DNA from: Plasmodiophora brassicae
Lineage: Eukaryota > Endomyxa: Phytomyxea > Phytomyxea > Plasmodiophorida
Assembly: GCA_036867785.1 (NCBI GenBank)
Contig: CP145415.1
Location: 620,001-684,000, forward strand
Length of the DNA: 64,000 nucleotides
Reading direction: 5' to 3'
Notes under the pieces: model-generated
Told to the model about the DNA's origin: nothing
Databases searched by the model: none
The model's input: the letters and a program-made list of their open reading frames with translations, nothing else
Program-made: the position numbers and the translations under genes
Shown here: piece after piece, positions 1 to 10,775 of the stretch
Layout of the letters: each line of letters starts with the position of its first letter
Position numbering within the stretch: the first letter of the stretch is position 1

Positions 1-416
1 CAGTTCCGCAGCGTGGGTTCAACTTTCGTTCGAGCGGGGATCGTATCGCGAAAGAACTCGGCCAGCTACGCACGGGCCCCGGTGACGTCCCCCGTTGGCG
101 CGCACCCAATCCCCATCTGCCTACCATGGATCGGGCGCGGGGCGGCGACCTCGACGGCGACGGGTGCCGTCGTGCCGGTGACGACGACATCGGCGTCCCG
201 ATCGAATTGTCATCGTGGTCGGTGCGCGCGTCCATCGGCGCGCGCCGCCCGTCGTCCGCGCCGCTGGATCGGGCTCCGCCGTAGCCGTTCCGCGACGACA
301 TGCGCCGCCCACAACAAGGCGACTCACAGGGTCCAGACCGCGCCGGCGCACGCCTTCGACACACGATGCGGCTGTACTACTACCTTGTCGGTGGGGGTCG
401 GTGCCTGGCGAACCCG
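1..416. other. Left edge, no supported gene
   Basis: Downstream of the minus-strand TPR gene that ends at 417. Several open frames cross this stretch on both strands, but they are GC-rich, lack recognisable domains and start at non-ATG codons. I see no RNA gene or repeat here. It probably holds the 3' flank of the TPR gene and the end of whatever lies to the left. Confidence 0.5.
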
Positions 417-2387
417 TTATTGGTGCGCGGGCGCCAGACTCGATATGTCCTGCTGGACGGCGCTGGCTCGGTCGGTTTGTCCACACGCCAGCAGGACCTG
501 GTAGTACTGCATCAGGATGGGTCGCAGCAGCGTCGTGGGCGTCTTGTTGTGCGCCCTGACGACGGGGACGCCCTCCGCGAAGGCGTCGCAGGCGCGGTCG
601 AGTTGGCCGGCGGAGGTCAGCGCGGCGCCCAGCAGGCACCGGGCCCAGGCGGTCTGGTAGCTCTGGCTGCCCAGCTGGTTGCGGTAGATCTCGACGGCTT
701 CCTCGTGCAGCATGACGCTGTCCGCCTTGTGCCCAGATCGCTGCTTCATGGCGGCCAGGTTCTGCATGTCGACAGCAAGCTGCGTCGTGTCCGGCATGCA
801 GACGCGCTTGATGTTGACCGCCTTCGTGATCATCTTCTCAGCTTGCTCCCGATCGCCCGTCTTCTCGTGGGCCTCACCCAGGTGCCCATAGATGATGGCA
901 AGCCGCTGGTCGTTCTCTGGATCGAGCAGTTCCTGAGCCCGGTCTAGGTACGGGATGGCTTCCGCAGGCTTGTTCAGGCCTAAAGCAGCAACGCCCAGCG
1001 TGTGGTAGACGGGGCCAAGCGCATGATCGTGGTCACCAAGGGCGCCCTGGATGTCCTGGAGAGCAGTGGTCGCCGCTGCCATCCCCTCCTCGTAACGCTT
1101 GAGCGCGTTCAGCAGCGTGGCGTAATGCGAGTATGCGTGTCCTCGGTGCACGTTTTCGATTGCCAGCTGGCCGAAGATATCGATCGACGCTGTGCACAGC
1201 TCCAGGCAGAAGTCAACGTATTCCATCGACATCCCGGAAATCAATTCCGACAGTTTGGCCAGCATCACGGCCGCCTCGCCGTGCGTCTTTGGGGCGTTCT
1301 GCAGAATCTTCTTCGCTGTGTTCACCTGTCCATCGGCAAAGTAAACGGCTCGAACAACGCGACCCCGGGGGTTGCACTGACCACTTCATGGGCATTGTCC
1401 CTCTTGTGGTGAATAGCCACCAGCGAGAACAGCATCCTATGGACCGTAATATCGTGGACGCCCTTCATCTTGGCAATCTCGTCAGATGCTGCGCAGAGGT
1501 AACGTCAGCGCCGGAGATGCAACAGAACTAGATACGGCAAACATGTCGATAGAAGCAGGGCGCAGTCGTCGAACTTCTCTTGAACAAACGCCAGGTGGCA
1601 CCTAACGCGCAGATTCAACAAGAGGACAGGCGGCGCGGGTCACAGATCCCCTACAATTTCTGATGAATGGCGCAGCATGTCTCCACAATCAGCTTATGTG
1701 CGAGCGAATCCGGCTCCACAGATGCCAGCAGTTCCTGCGCCTGTAGCAAGGCACTCCTCAACTTCGCTTCAGCCTGGGGACTCTTGCCCGTGCCAAAGTA
1801 CAGGACAGCACGGCAGTGGTCTGCATGAGTTCAATGAATAAACAGCGACAAGCAATCGCGGCCATGGACGCCGCTGACGTACCGGCCTCCAGAGCGCGCC
1901 ATTTCCGTAGGTCATCGGGCATGACGACGTCATCGTCACCCAGCTTGCTGTCGATCAGCTCCTGAGCGACGTCGACACGGCCGAAGCTGCCGTAAGCCAG
2001 GACAAGATGGGAAACGAACGTGACGATGTCGGGATCGGTGACGGCCCCGGTCAAGAACGGGGCAAACCGCTGGTGAATGGCCTCAACGTCATCGACTCCG
2101 ATACCAGCGGCATCCTCCGAATGTATCATCGGGATCATCATCTGTTTCGTCAGCAGCCTCGCCAGCAGCACTGGGTCATTCTGCAACGCACTGGCCGGGA
2201 ACCTCGACAGGACCCGCTGAGCTTCCATCGGGCGCAAACGTCGCAGTTGCTCCTCGGCCATCGCCATGTGCTCGTCGAAATCCTTCCGGTGGTCTATGCA
2301 TTCCACATCGCTTCCGTACCACGCTGGCGACACCGGACGCCAGGGCGCGGCGCGACGCCGACCAACGCCCAATAACCGACGCAGCAT
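417..2387 (-). CDS. TPR-repeat protein with mitochondrial-type presequence
   Basis: Five exons on the minus strand: 2387-1850, 1820-1655, 1578-1529, 1488-1382 and 1325-417, with introns of 29, 76, 40 and 56 nt. Phases close exactly and give 589 residues. The start ATG at 2387 opens MLRRLLGVGRRR, an Arg-rich, acid-free N-terminus typical of a mitochondrial targeting peptide. The last 300 residues are helical hairpins with the spacing of tetratricopeptide repeats of the kinesin-light-chain type, for example AYSHYATLLNALKRYEEG and HTLGVAALGLNKPAEAIPY. TPR domains are protein-docking scaffolds; the partner is unknown. The first 180 residues are also helical. I join both halves because every junction keeps frame, but two adjacent TPR genes remain possible, and the 76-nt and 40-nt introns are the weakest joins. 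No closer family recognised. Confidence 0.65.
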
Positions 2388-3051
2388 CCCCGACACAATT
2401 TGCCGTCTGCACCGCGCGCACTGTAACCGCCGCCCATGCAGCTCGCGCTCGACAAACGGCGCCGCGGCTCTGACTGGACCTGGGCTCTGCGATGCAGCTC
2501 GCGTTCGGCTCTGATATGCAGCTCTCACCGGACATGGAGGTGCAGCTCGCACTGGACACTGATCACGTGCAGCTCTGGCGGGGCACACTGAGAACCAGCG
2601 CTGACTGGATAATGAAACGCGACACGCACCGGACATTGGCGTGCAGTTTCTCGCTGGGCCCGGTGGAACGTGTCGCATTCCACGTCAGGGCGGTGTCGTT
2701 GGCGGTTGTGCACGTGCGCAGCTGCAATACACGCGAGCGCCGCGGTGGCGAGATTCGAAAAACAGTATACAATGAGTACACAGGTCAGCGTACGTACGGG
2801 ACGGGCGGATTGTGGGGAGCACGATCCGACGAAATCTCACTGCCTATCTATCAACGTCGATCGCATCTGTACGCCCGATCGTTCTCCACAACATAGACAT
2901 TGCATCGGGGATGGCGGCGATGCTCTAGGCTAGTGTAGTGACGCATCCGTAGACCATCGCGTCCATGGTCAATCCGAAGACGCATTCGTCCTGGGCGTTC
3001 CCGATAACGCGGTCGGGATTGCATGTCGGAAGCCCTTTGCCGGGATTCTGA
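2388..3051. other. Intergenic region upstream of the TPR and DYRK genes
   Basis: The region separates the divergent starts at 2387 (minus) and 3052 (plus), so it should hold both promoters. Positions 2430-2600 carry several loose copies of a phrase reading roughly 'tgcagctcgcgctcg', an imperfect short tandem array. No convincing gene is seen. Confidence 0.45.
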
Positions 3052-4679
3052 ATGGGAGGGATCCTTAGGCCTAGAACGCCCTTGACCATGGTCAAGCGCT
3101 TGCAGGTTCTTCCTCGTTTACGGGTCACCCGAAAGCAGAAGCATGAAGCGCTCGAGACGGAACGGAAGGCCCACCTTGGCGAACAGAAACCCTCAACGTT
3201 GCGCTCGGAAGCTGTGAAACTCCCAAGCACAGCCCGACCTAGCGACCACCACCACCACCACCACCACCATTACAAAGCGAGCGCACCCGCTCCGCCACCC
3301 ATCGTGATCTCGTCCAAGCGCCCAGCGCACCGTGCCGCACAGCAAAGGGCGGCCGCCACCATCCTCACCAAGACCGAACCCATGACAGTTGCAGGTAGGT
3401 TGGGCTATTGGCGACACCCGCCGGTTTATAACTCTTGTCAACAGCTGCTATGAAGCACCACCAGGCTGAGCTGTCGGCGTACGAGCAGTCTGAGATTCTC
3501 GGGTACGATGAAATATATTTCGTGGGAAGGACGTCGAAGAAGATTCGAGGCCTGCCGCAAACGTCCAGGAATGGGGGTAACTGTCAAACGCTGCGATAAT
3601 GGAGCTGAAGGATGTGTCTTACCGGGTGGTTGTCAGGATACGATGACGAACGTGGGGATTATCGTATTGTCCTTTACGATCACATCGCGTACCGGTATGA
3701 GGTGCTGGAAGTGCTCGGCAAGGGGTCTTTCGGCCAGGTGGTCAAAGTGTTCGACCACAAGACCGGGACGCTGAAAGCCCTGAAGATCATCCGGAACAAG
3801 AAACGGTTCCACCACCAGGCGCTGATCGAGGTGCGAATCCTCGACTTCTGCACGAAGAACGCCCAGGCGCACGACAGCACCATCGTCCACATGTTCGAGT
3901 CGATGACGTTCCGCAACCATCTGTGCATCACCTTCGAACTGCTCAGCATGAACCTGTACGAGCTGATCAAGAGCTCGAACTTCCGGGGCTTAACGCTCAG
4001 TCTGATCCGCCGATTCGCCGTCCAGCTCCTGGGCAGCCTGCGCTTCCTGAAACAGAACGCCATCATCCATTCGGATCTGAAACCGGAGAACATCCTGCTC
4101 AGGTCGACCGACAAGTCCACGATCAGCCTGATCGACTTCGGGAGCAGCTGCTTCGAGACCGAGCGGATCTACACGTACATCCAGAGTCGGTTCTACCGGT
4201 CGCCCGAAGTCATCCTCGGCAACCCGTATAGCACCGAGATCGACATCTGGAGCTTCGGGTGCATCCTGGCGGAGCTATACACCGGGTACCCGTTGTTCCA
4301 GGGCGAAAACGAGAATGAGCAGCTGGCGTGCATCATGGAGATCATGGGGATCCCGCCGCTGTCTATCTACGAATCGTCGCCACGTCGCAAGGTGTTCTTT
4401 GACTCGAACATGCGCCCGCGCCCGACGAAGAACGGCCAAGGACGTATGCTGCAACCGGGCAGCAAGGACCTCGCCACCGTCCTGCGATGCTCAGATCGAA
4501 AGTTTGTCGATTTCGTGGCGCGATGCCTGGAATGGGAGCCACGAATGCGAATCACGCCGGACGAAGCCATGCGGCATCCGTTCGTTACGCAGTCAGGACG
4601 GCGGCGCGTCCCAACAGGCGCCAGCAGGAAATCGGGCGATTACTTCCCCGTCATCGTGGGCCCTGGCGTGCAACAGTAG
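3052..4679 (+). CDS. DYRK-family dual-specificity protein kinase
   Basis: Three exons, 3052-3394, 3445-3576 and 3637-4679, with introns of 50 and 60 nt; 505 residues if translation starts at 3052. The spliced product contains the class 2 DYRK N-terminal signature (AELSAYEQSEIL, then IYFVGRTSKKIRG), the YRYEVLEVLGKGSFGQVV nucleotide loop near residue 182, catalytic HSDLKPEN, DFG, and the diagnostic activation-loop YTY of ERIYTYIQSRFYRSPEVILG. DYRKs autophosphorylate the second loop Tyr while folding and then act as Ser/Thr kinases. The catalytic loop reads HSD where metazoan class 2 DYRKs usually have HCD. The N-terminal exon is low complexity and carries a run of eight histidines (about 3247-3270). 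The kinase identity is secure; the start codon is less certain because the first exon could have further upstream partners. Confidence 0.92.
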
Positions 4680-4752
4680 GGCGGTCAGGCCCACCATCCG
4701 TCGGTCTTCCAATAATAAAACTTTGGGGACGGCGGTTTATACCAAATACCGG

Positions 4753-5371
4753 CTACTGACCCGCTTCTCCTTCCGCATGCGAAGCACCTTCCGCGCCGCG
4801 ATCGAACTCTATCGAATCGATCTTCACGATCGTAACGTCAGACCGGTGCCCATGGGTCCGACGGTACCCCTGAACGACGGCGTAAGCGGTGACAGGTTCG
4901 CCAGATAACCACAATACACTGATTAGGCACCTTTCGACGTTTCTTCTTGAATACAATAACCTTGTTCGTCTGGGTTTGTTCCTGAACGGACGCATGGACG
5001 GTGGCGTTTTCGACGTGAGGGCGCCCAATGACAGAGAAATCGCGACCGCACACCAGCATGACGCTCTGGAACGCAAGCCTGTTCCCAATGTCGACTCCGT
5101 CCATATAGGGCGCCATAATCAGGTCGCCAGGCGTGACTTTGTACTGCTTCCCGGTGATGTTGACGACAGCGAACAATCGTCCGTCATCGCGTGTCGCCGA
5201 TGCGCCCATAGGGTGCTCGACGCGCACCGACGGCTGCGCCACACGTCGCCCGGTCGTGAACGTGCCGGGGTCCGACCCCGCAACTAACCGGTCGACATGC
5301 ACGACACGCGCGGCGACCTGAGCGGCCGGCTCGGTCGAGAACCGGAGACGGCGTAGCGTCAAACGGAACAT
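4753..5371 (-). CDS. MRPL21: Mitochondrial ribosomal protein bL21m
   Basis: Two exons on the minus strand, 5371-4931 and 4869-4753, with a 61-nt intron; 185 residues. The ATG at 5371 gives MFRLTLRRLRFS, a mitochondrial presequence. The body matches bacterial L21: FAVVNITGKQYKVTPGDLI, the GRP-V turn, then VIVFKKKRRK and, across the intron, GYRRTHGHRSDVTIVKIDSI, the basic rRNA-binding tail. The splice lies exactly inside that tail (KKKRRK/GYRR), which confirms the intron. Role: structural protein of the large mitoribosomal subunit, contacting 23S-like rRNA. It converges on the DYRK gene (73 bp between stops) and is divergent from the LYAR-like gene with 105 bp between the start codons. Confidence 0.93.
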
Positions 5372-5476
5372 GTCGTCGCCCCGCAAAGGTGACTGACGAC
5401 AGTAGGGTACCCCCTACCTTCACGGACTCCGTGGCGCACTGCGCTAAGAGGATCACTGTTCACTAGAAGACGTGCC
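5372..5476. promoter_or_regulatory. Shared divergent promoter, MRPL21 / LYAR-like
   Basis: Only 105 bp separate the two start codons (5371 minus and 5477 plus), so both 5' UTRs and any core promoter must fit here. No TATA box stands out. Two ribosome-related genes, one mitochondrial and one nucleolar, share it. Confidence 0.5.
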
Positions 5477-6097
5477 ATGGTCAGCTTCTCCTGCGACGGG
5501 TGCAACGAGACGCTGAAGAAGCAGAAAGTCGCCAAGCATTTCTGCGGGTCCAGATCCGTGTCCTGCATCGACTGCAGCAAGACGTTCTACGATGACGAAT
5601 ACGCGGCGCACACGTCGTGCATCTCCGAGGCGGCCAAATACGAGAAGTCGCTGTACCGCGGACCGCGAGCCAAGCAGAACACGGCACAGAAGAAACCCAC
5701 GCCGGCTGAGTATGCGTCTGCAGAGCCCAAACAGGAAGCCGTGAAACCTGCCTCACCTGTAACATCTGAGTCTGATGTGAAACCGGGAGAAAAGAAACGC
5801 AAGCGCGAGCCGGAACCTGCAAAGGAGACGGCGCAAGTCGACCGATCTGCTGTGATATCTGAAGCTGTCGATTCTGTTTTGAACGAGGTACGACCTAGCT
5901 ATGCCGAACGGCTAATGGGGGGCGCTGACGACCGATCTGTGCAGAATCCCGGCGAGGCTTTCCTCCTGAAACGTCTCCGAAGACTGGTCAAGAACAAGCT
6001 GCGCTCCCAGCAGGTCGATGTCGCGACGCTCGACGAGATAGCCATGGCGATATGCAGGAATCCCAACGTCACCGTTTCGCGTCGTAGTTCCCAGTAA
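5477..6097 (+). CDS. LYAR-type zinc-finger nucleolar protein
   Basis: Intronless, 206 residues, ATG at 5477. Residues 1-60 are the LYAR-type C2HC zinc finger: VSFSCDGCNETLKKQKVAKH, then VSCIDCSKTFYDDEYAAHTSC. The middle is low complexity and Lys/Glu-rich with a KKRKREP nuclear-localisation-like cluster. The C-terminal 60 residues (AFLLKRLRRLVKNKLR..., then VDVATLDEIAMAI) form a small helical module. LYAR proteins bind nucleic acid in the nucleolus and take part in pre-rRNA processing and growth control in animals and fungi. Assignment rests on the finger; the tail is not diagnostic. Confidence 0.85.
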   Translation: MVSFSCDGCNETLKKQKVAKHFCGSRSVSCIDCSKTFYDDEYAAHTSCISEAAKYEKSLYRGPRAKQNTAQKKPTPAEYASAEPKQEAVKPASPVTSESDVKPGEKKRKREPEPAKETAQVDRSAVISEAVDSVLNEVRPSYAERLMGGADDRSVQNPGEAFLLKRLRRLVKNKLRSQQVDVATLDEIAMAICRNPNVTVSRRSSQ

Positions 6098-6276
6098 ACT
6101 GCGCATCGGTATTGTGAGCACATGACGTCACTAGCGCGCATCCCCCCTGCCCAGTACCGAGGGTCGCACGTTGAGACGAATCGGCGCCGAGGTAGGTTAA
6201 GCAATAGGTGTAGCCCTGGCGCGATGGGAGCGGGACCCTGTTGCGGACTTCGACACGACAGCGGGTGCAGTTGCAG

Positions 6277-7678
6277 ATGTTACCGGTGGCAGCAGGGTTT
6301 GGTGGGCGCACCTCCTGGCGCCGATGGGCGGCACTGTCGAGGGCCAGGGCCGGCTGTCGAGCATACGTGAGCGGGGAGGCGGCGCTGTACAGGGCGCACG
6401 GCGAACCTGAGAAGGTGATCAGCGTGGAGCATGTCCAGATGGAGCAGCCGGGCCCTCATGACCTCATCATCAAGTTCCTGGCGTCGCCGATTAACCCCGC
6501 CGATATCAACATGGTTGCGTGCCGGTTTCCGTCTAGCAATGTCGCGTTGACGGCTTGTGTGCAGATCGAGGGCGTGTACCCAGTCAAACCTGCAACACCC
6601 GCGGTAGGCGGGAACGAAGGCGTCGCTGTGGTCGAACACAAGGGTCGTGCGGTTAAGTCCTTCAATCGCGGCGACTGGGTAATTCCCGCTCGACCTGGAC
6701 TTGGTTGGATTCCGTACCATGTTTCATCCCTTATAAACGTCTGTTGTGCTGACTCGACCGGCTTCGTTAGGAACCTGGAGAACGCGGGCGGTGGTACCTG
6801 AATGGGACCTGGCGCATGTCCCGAACGATATTCCTTTGGATGCGGCGGCCATGCTCGCAGTCAACCCTGCGTCCGCGTACCGCATGCTGCAGGACTTCGT
6901 TACGCTGCTGCCTGGCGACTACATCATCCAGAATGCGGCAAACAGCACCGTGGGCAAGTGTGTCATCCAGCTGGCGAAGCACATGGGCGTCAAGACGATC
7001 AATGTCGTTCGCGACCGTGAAGATCTGGACTCTGTCAAGGAGGACCTAGACGACCTGGGCGCCGATTTTGTCGTCACCGAGTCCCTCCTTGCGGGCAAGG
7101 ACTATGCTAGAGAATTTGCCAAGGTTCCAAAGCCCGTTCTCGCCTTGAACGCAGTTGGTGGGCCCAGTGCAACCAATGTAAGCCAGTATCGGTGGTTCTG
7201 CCGTTCTCTGCTGAATGCGGCTGTCCACAGATTGCTCGGGCACTTGCACCAAATGGTACCTTGGTAACGTACGGTGGAATGTCCAAGAAGCCTGGTGAGT
7301 GCACCAGCTGTGTCCCACTCCTTTAGAAAGCTTATGCGGCTGATCTGTTCAGTGACGCTCCCTACCGGTCTGTTGATTTTTCAGAACATCGTGTCACGCG
7401 GCTTCTGGCTGAGTCGCTGGACTGAGAACACGGCGCCCATTGACCGGGACACAATGATTATGCACCTTGCGGTAGGCTGTTCGCTGCGTGTCGCTCGAAG
7501 CTGGGTCTGACGCTGTGCTGTGCAGAGTCTGATTCGTGAGGGGCGGCTGAAGGTTGGACCTAGCAAGCGTATCTCGTTCACCGATTTGCCAGCTACGCTT
7601 GCGGATCGGTCGCGCGGCAAAGTCCTGATCGAATTCGACGACGATCGTTTCGCAGCCACCAAAGCATACATATCATAG
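6277..7678 (+). CDS. MECR: Mitochondrial enoyl-[acyl-carrier-protein] reductase
   Basis: Six exons: 6277-6513, 6565-6703, 6771-7177, 7231-7294, 7353-7471 and 7526-7678, with introns of 51, 67, 53, 58 and 54 nt. The product is 372 residues, the usual length for the family. The start ATG at 6277 gives an Arg-rich presequence. The spliced protein has the GroES-like half with [19 protein letters not shown] and [12 protein letters not shown], keeping the Tyr of the catalytic region, and the Rossmann half with [26 protein letters not shown] performs the last, NADPH-dependent trans-2-enoyl reduction of mitochondrial type II fatty-acid synthesis, which supplies octanoate for lipoic acid. Intron 1 is a stop-free multiple of three, so its retention would be silent to nonsense decay. 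Confidence 0.95.
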
Positions 7679-7775
7679 GTTGCTTCACTGTATTTCCGTA
7701 TGGAACGGGTAATCAAACGGGCCGCGAACAAACGATCCGTTAGAGGGTGCTACAGCGAGGGACGACGACACGCGC

Positions 7776-9569
7776 TCAGGCAGCGTCGCGCATCGACGAT
7801 CCTAGAGACGCTTCTTCTTGCGACGCGGGAAGGACAATCATGGCCGAGTACATGTACGTCGTCTCGACCTCCTCGTTCGGGCTGAACTCGTAGGTTTCGA
7901 TATCCGCTCGTCTCATGAATGGTATTGTGCCCCGGTACTCCACTAGGTCGTCGTGCGACGGCGCGTCAGCGGCACCTTCCATGTACTCGATGTCTTCCCG
8001 TGTGAACGAGTACACACGCACGTCCTTGCAGGCGTCGTCCTCGTACGGCAACCTCACCGTGACAGGGACGAGAATGACGCGAAAGTTGGCGGCCGTCAGC
8101 GCGTCGAACACACGTCGATCAAGGCCCTTCAGCGTCAATGGGGCAGCATTCAGCGCAGACAACGTGTACGTGTACCACGTGAAGAGGCCTAGAACAGGGC
8201 ACCCGGCCGACAGCATCTCGCCGACCTGGGCAACAAGCGTGTCGATCTTATCGGTCGGCGCCACGGGAATCGTCGACGACCCGGCTGGGATCTGCTTGTA
8301 CACGTACTGCCGTTTCGCGCCCTGGTCAGGGCGCTCTGCAACACAGGCGTCGTAGAAGACAAGCAGCTGGTGCCCGCTCTTGATCTTCTTGATCTCGTAT
8401 TCGCAATCAGAGTAGAACGCTGCCCATTGCACCGAGTCGCGGGAGTTGGCCCGCTCGTTGAACTTGAAGACGCGACGGTTCTTGCAGTGCGAGATGACGA
8501 GCTGCCCGCCAGTGTGCATGCTAGGGAGGCAGACGATCACAGTGGCGATCGTGTGCTTCGGAATACGGGGCGACCCAATCGACAGTTTCGAGTACCCGCC
8601 CTTGGAGTACACGCGCAGGTAGCGACGTCGCAGCGTCACCGACGGGACGTTGAACACCTCAGCGCACCGCGCCCGGATCTGCTCCAGGAATGTGATGTCG
8701 TCGGGTTCCTCGCACGACAGACCCGTGTGCGTCCCCAGGCGGAAGTCAGTGGCCAGTTCCACGCCGATGTGGTCGCCTTTCTCGTGCGATGGGTTCGGCG
8801 CGACCGCCCTCGAGTTCGACCTAATCAGCTCCGGGATCGACATGTTCAGGATGTTGCCAAAGTCCCTCAGGTCCGCTCCTGGGCCGTTATCGAACCGCAG
8901 ACGCGCCATGCGATCCGCGTCGTTCAGGACGAACCGCCCACCGCACGAGAACGCGTCGTCCTTCTCGAACGCGGCGATGCTGTCCTGAAGGTTGAAGAAC
9001 TTCGAGTGCGGCGGGCGGTCGTTTGCGGAGGCGGCGGGCGAATCGCCGCCGGACGTGGCGGCGGCGTCACCACTGGACGAGATCGCGGCCGTGTCGACGT
9101 TGCCGTCTTCGGCGACGACAACGCCGGGGACGGTCGGCGACGACGGCGCTGCTGGCGTTTCGACATGCACCTCCAGCGGGGCGGCTTCGCCGCCGTTGTC
9201 GATACGGGGGCGCTTCGTGTCCGGTTCCTCGCTGTCGACAATCTCGGCGAGGACGGCGGCCGGCGGCGGCACGCAGTACCCGAGCTGGAATCCGGTCGCG
9301 TCGATAGTGGCAATGGCCGTCTCCAGACGCGACAAACGCGGCACGGTCACCGACATGGCGATGATGGCGGGATCCGGGCAATCGTCACGTTCCAACGAAC
9401 CACGACGCAATTGCGGGGAACCGCCCACGACTGCACCGACGCAAATGGGACCTCGGTTCGACTCTTGAGCCGTGAGGTGCAGCCACGGACTTTTCACAGT
9501 CGGGCGGGCGGTCTGCTCTCGGCGCCCCGCTCCTGGGCTCGTGGCACACGTGCCGTCATCATCGTCCAT
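7776..9569 (-). CDS. 2OG-Fe(II) oxygenase-like protein
   Basis: Intronless minus-strand frame, 597 residues from the ATG at 9569; a second in-frame ATG at 9356 (MSVTVPRLSR) would give 526 residues and looks more natural, since the intervening residues are unstructured. Residues about 70-190 are acidic and Ala/Pro-rich. The core resembles a family of predicted Fe(II)/2-oxoglutarate oxygenases: IVCLPSMHTGGQLVISH, then QWAAFYSDCEYEIKKIKSG. Family members usually read DCEHEV at that point; here the presumed second iron-ligand His is Tyr (CEYEI). Function unknown, and activity may be lost. It is convergent with the MECR-like gene (97 bp between ends). Confidence 0.7.
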   Translation of the reverse strand: MDDDDGTCATSPGAGRREQTARPTVKSPWLHLTAQESNRGPICVGAVVGGSPQLRRGSLERDDCPDPAIIAMSVTVPRLSRLETAIATIDATGFQLGYCVPPPAAVLAEIVDSEEPDTKRPRIDNGGEAAPLEVHVETPAAPSSPTVPGVVVAEDGNVDTAAISSSGDAAATSGGDSPAASANDRPPHSKFFNLQDSIAAFEKDDAFSCGGRFVLNDADRMARLRFDNGPGADLRDFGNILNMSIPELIRSNSRAVAPNPSHEKGDHIGVELATDFRLGTHTGLSCEEPDDITFLEQIRARCAEVFNVPSVTLRRRYLRVYSKGGYSKLSIGSPRIPKHTIATVIVCLPSMHTGGQLVISHCKNRRVFKFNERANSRDSVQWAAFYSDCEYEIKKIKSGHQLLVFYDACVAERPDQGAKRQYVYKQIPAGSSTIPVAPTDKIDTLVAQVGEMLSAGCPVLGLFTWYTYTLSALNAAPLTLKGLDRRVFDALTAANFRVILVPVTVRLPYEDDACKDVRVYSFTREDIEYMEGAADAPSHDDLVEYRGTIPFMRRADIETYEFSPNEEVETTYMYSAMIVLPASQEEASLGSSMRDAA

Positions 9570-10775
9570 CCGAGGAATTGCGCTATCTCCATGGGTTCGA
9601 CCGATTTCGCACTCGTGCTGCTGACAGACTGGTTGCGGTTTGTCATCATCGTCACGCAGGTCTGCATACGAGTTCGTGTCGGATAGGGCGCAGTCCGTCG
9701 GAAGAACGGCGCTATGTAGTTACTCGGCACCTGTGGCTCGTCAACTGCTTTCAGCCAGGGTCCAGAGGGGTCCAGGCCTCTCCAGGGGTGTCTTAAGCGA
9801 TACTTCAGGTACTTATATTCCGAGTTCTGAACTGTTCAGCGTCGCCTCGCTGGTTGGGCGCTGGAGCGTGGCGGGGACATCTGGCCGGCGGGCGAGCATC
9901 GCGAAGGCGACGATGAGCGACGACGACATCGGTGGGAACGCGAGGCACGTCCCAGTTTGCAAGAGATATCAGAGTGAAGCGTGTACATGCGGAAGGAATC
10001 CAGCTGCGGTTACGAGTTCGGCCGAACGTTCAGGGATCGTTCCGGCCGAGGGATTGCCCGACCCAGGATGACGACGGAGGCGTTTCGACGCGCACCAGGG
10101 CCAGACGACTCCAGATGAACCCCCTGCTCGACGGACGCTGTACTGCTCTTTGCAGCAAGGGAGTCATGGTTTGGTGCTGCCTGCTCAAGTTCCTGATAAT
10201 ACGCGGCCGTTCCCGAATCGCGTCGTCGACCTGTATGTACCCTGGCCTGGGGACCTAGGTATGTGTTCCAGCCCCCAACCGCAGCTGGATTCCTCGCGAA
10301 CGTACACGCTTCACTTTGATGTCCCTTGCGAACTGAGACGTGCCTCGCGTTCGTGGTCGCCGGCCGTTACGTTCCCATCGATGTCGTCGCTGCCACAAGC
10401 TGGGGCACATGACACCCGCTGCAACCGAACTGCGACGCCAAATGTTGTAGGTATCTCTGACACCAAGGATATAGCGCTTCACGTTTCCCAATGTATCCCA
10501 GCCGGTGTGCAATAACTCTACTTGAGGTTGAGCAAGCCAGGTTCGCCTGTGCAAGGCGATGGCCCGCAACAGGGTACAGGGGGCACCCGTGCCCGACCAG
10601 TGTACATACAACAGAGCATACCTATGTTGATCGACGACGTTTACAGCGCGTTGTCCAGGCCCATTCATATACGGCGTCTGTGCCAACTGCCAAGTGACCA
10701 CGAATGAGGCCATCGTTTGTTTTGTCCATTGCTAACGGCTGCTGCTGACCATTAAATATTAGCAGCGCATTTATG
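9570..10775. other. Gene-free gap between oxygenase-like and antiporter genes
   Basis: No reading frame here shows a domain or consistent splice structure. The stretch holds an inverted duplication, listed separately. The minus-strand frame 10255-10713 and the plus-strand frame 9932-10258 translate into the same short peptide, which is simply the repeat read from both arms. Confidence 0.6.
9921..10389. repeat. Inverted duplication, about 90-bp arms
   Basis: Left arm about 9921-10011; right arm about 10277-10389 in reverse orientation; spacer about 265 bp. Apart from roughly 20 extra bases in the right arm the two align with only scattered mismatches. Both arms would encode the peptide RGTSQFARDI, suggesting they derive from a once-coding fragment. 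Not a terminal inverted repeat of a visible element. Confidence 0.7.

Noticed and set aside
300-947. Plus-strand frame at the left edge
   Set aside because: Opposite the TPR gene; composition fits a shadow.
8370-9686. 438-codon plus-strand frame
   Set aside because: Antisense of the oxygenase-like gene; Arg/Val-rich composition and no ATG-supported domain.
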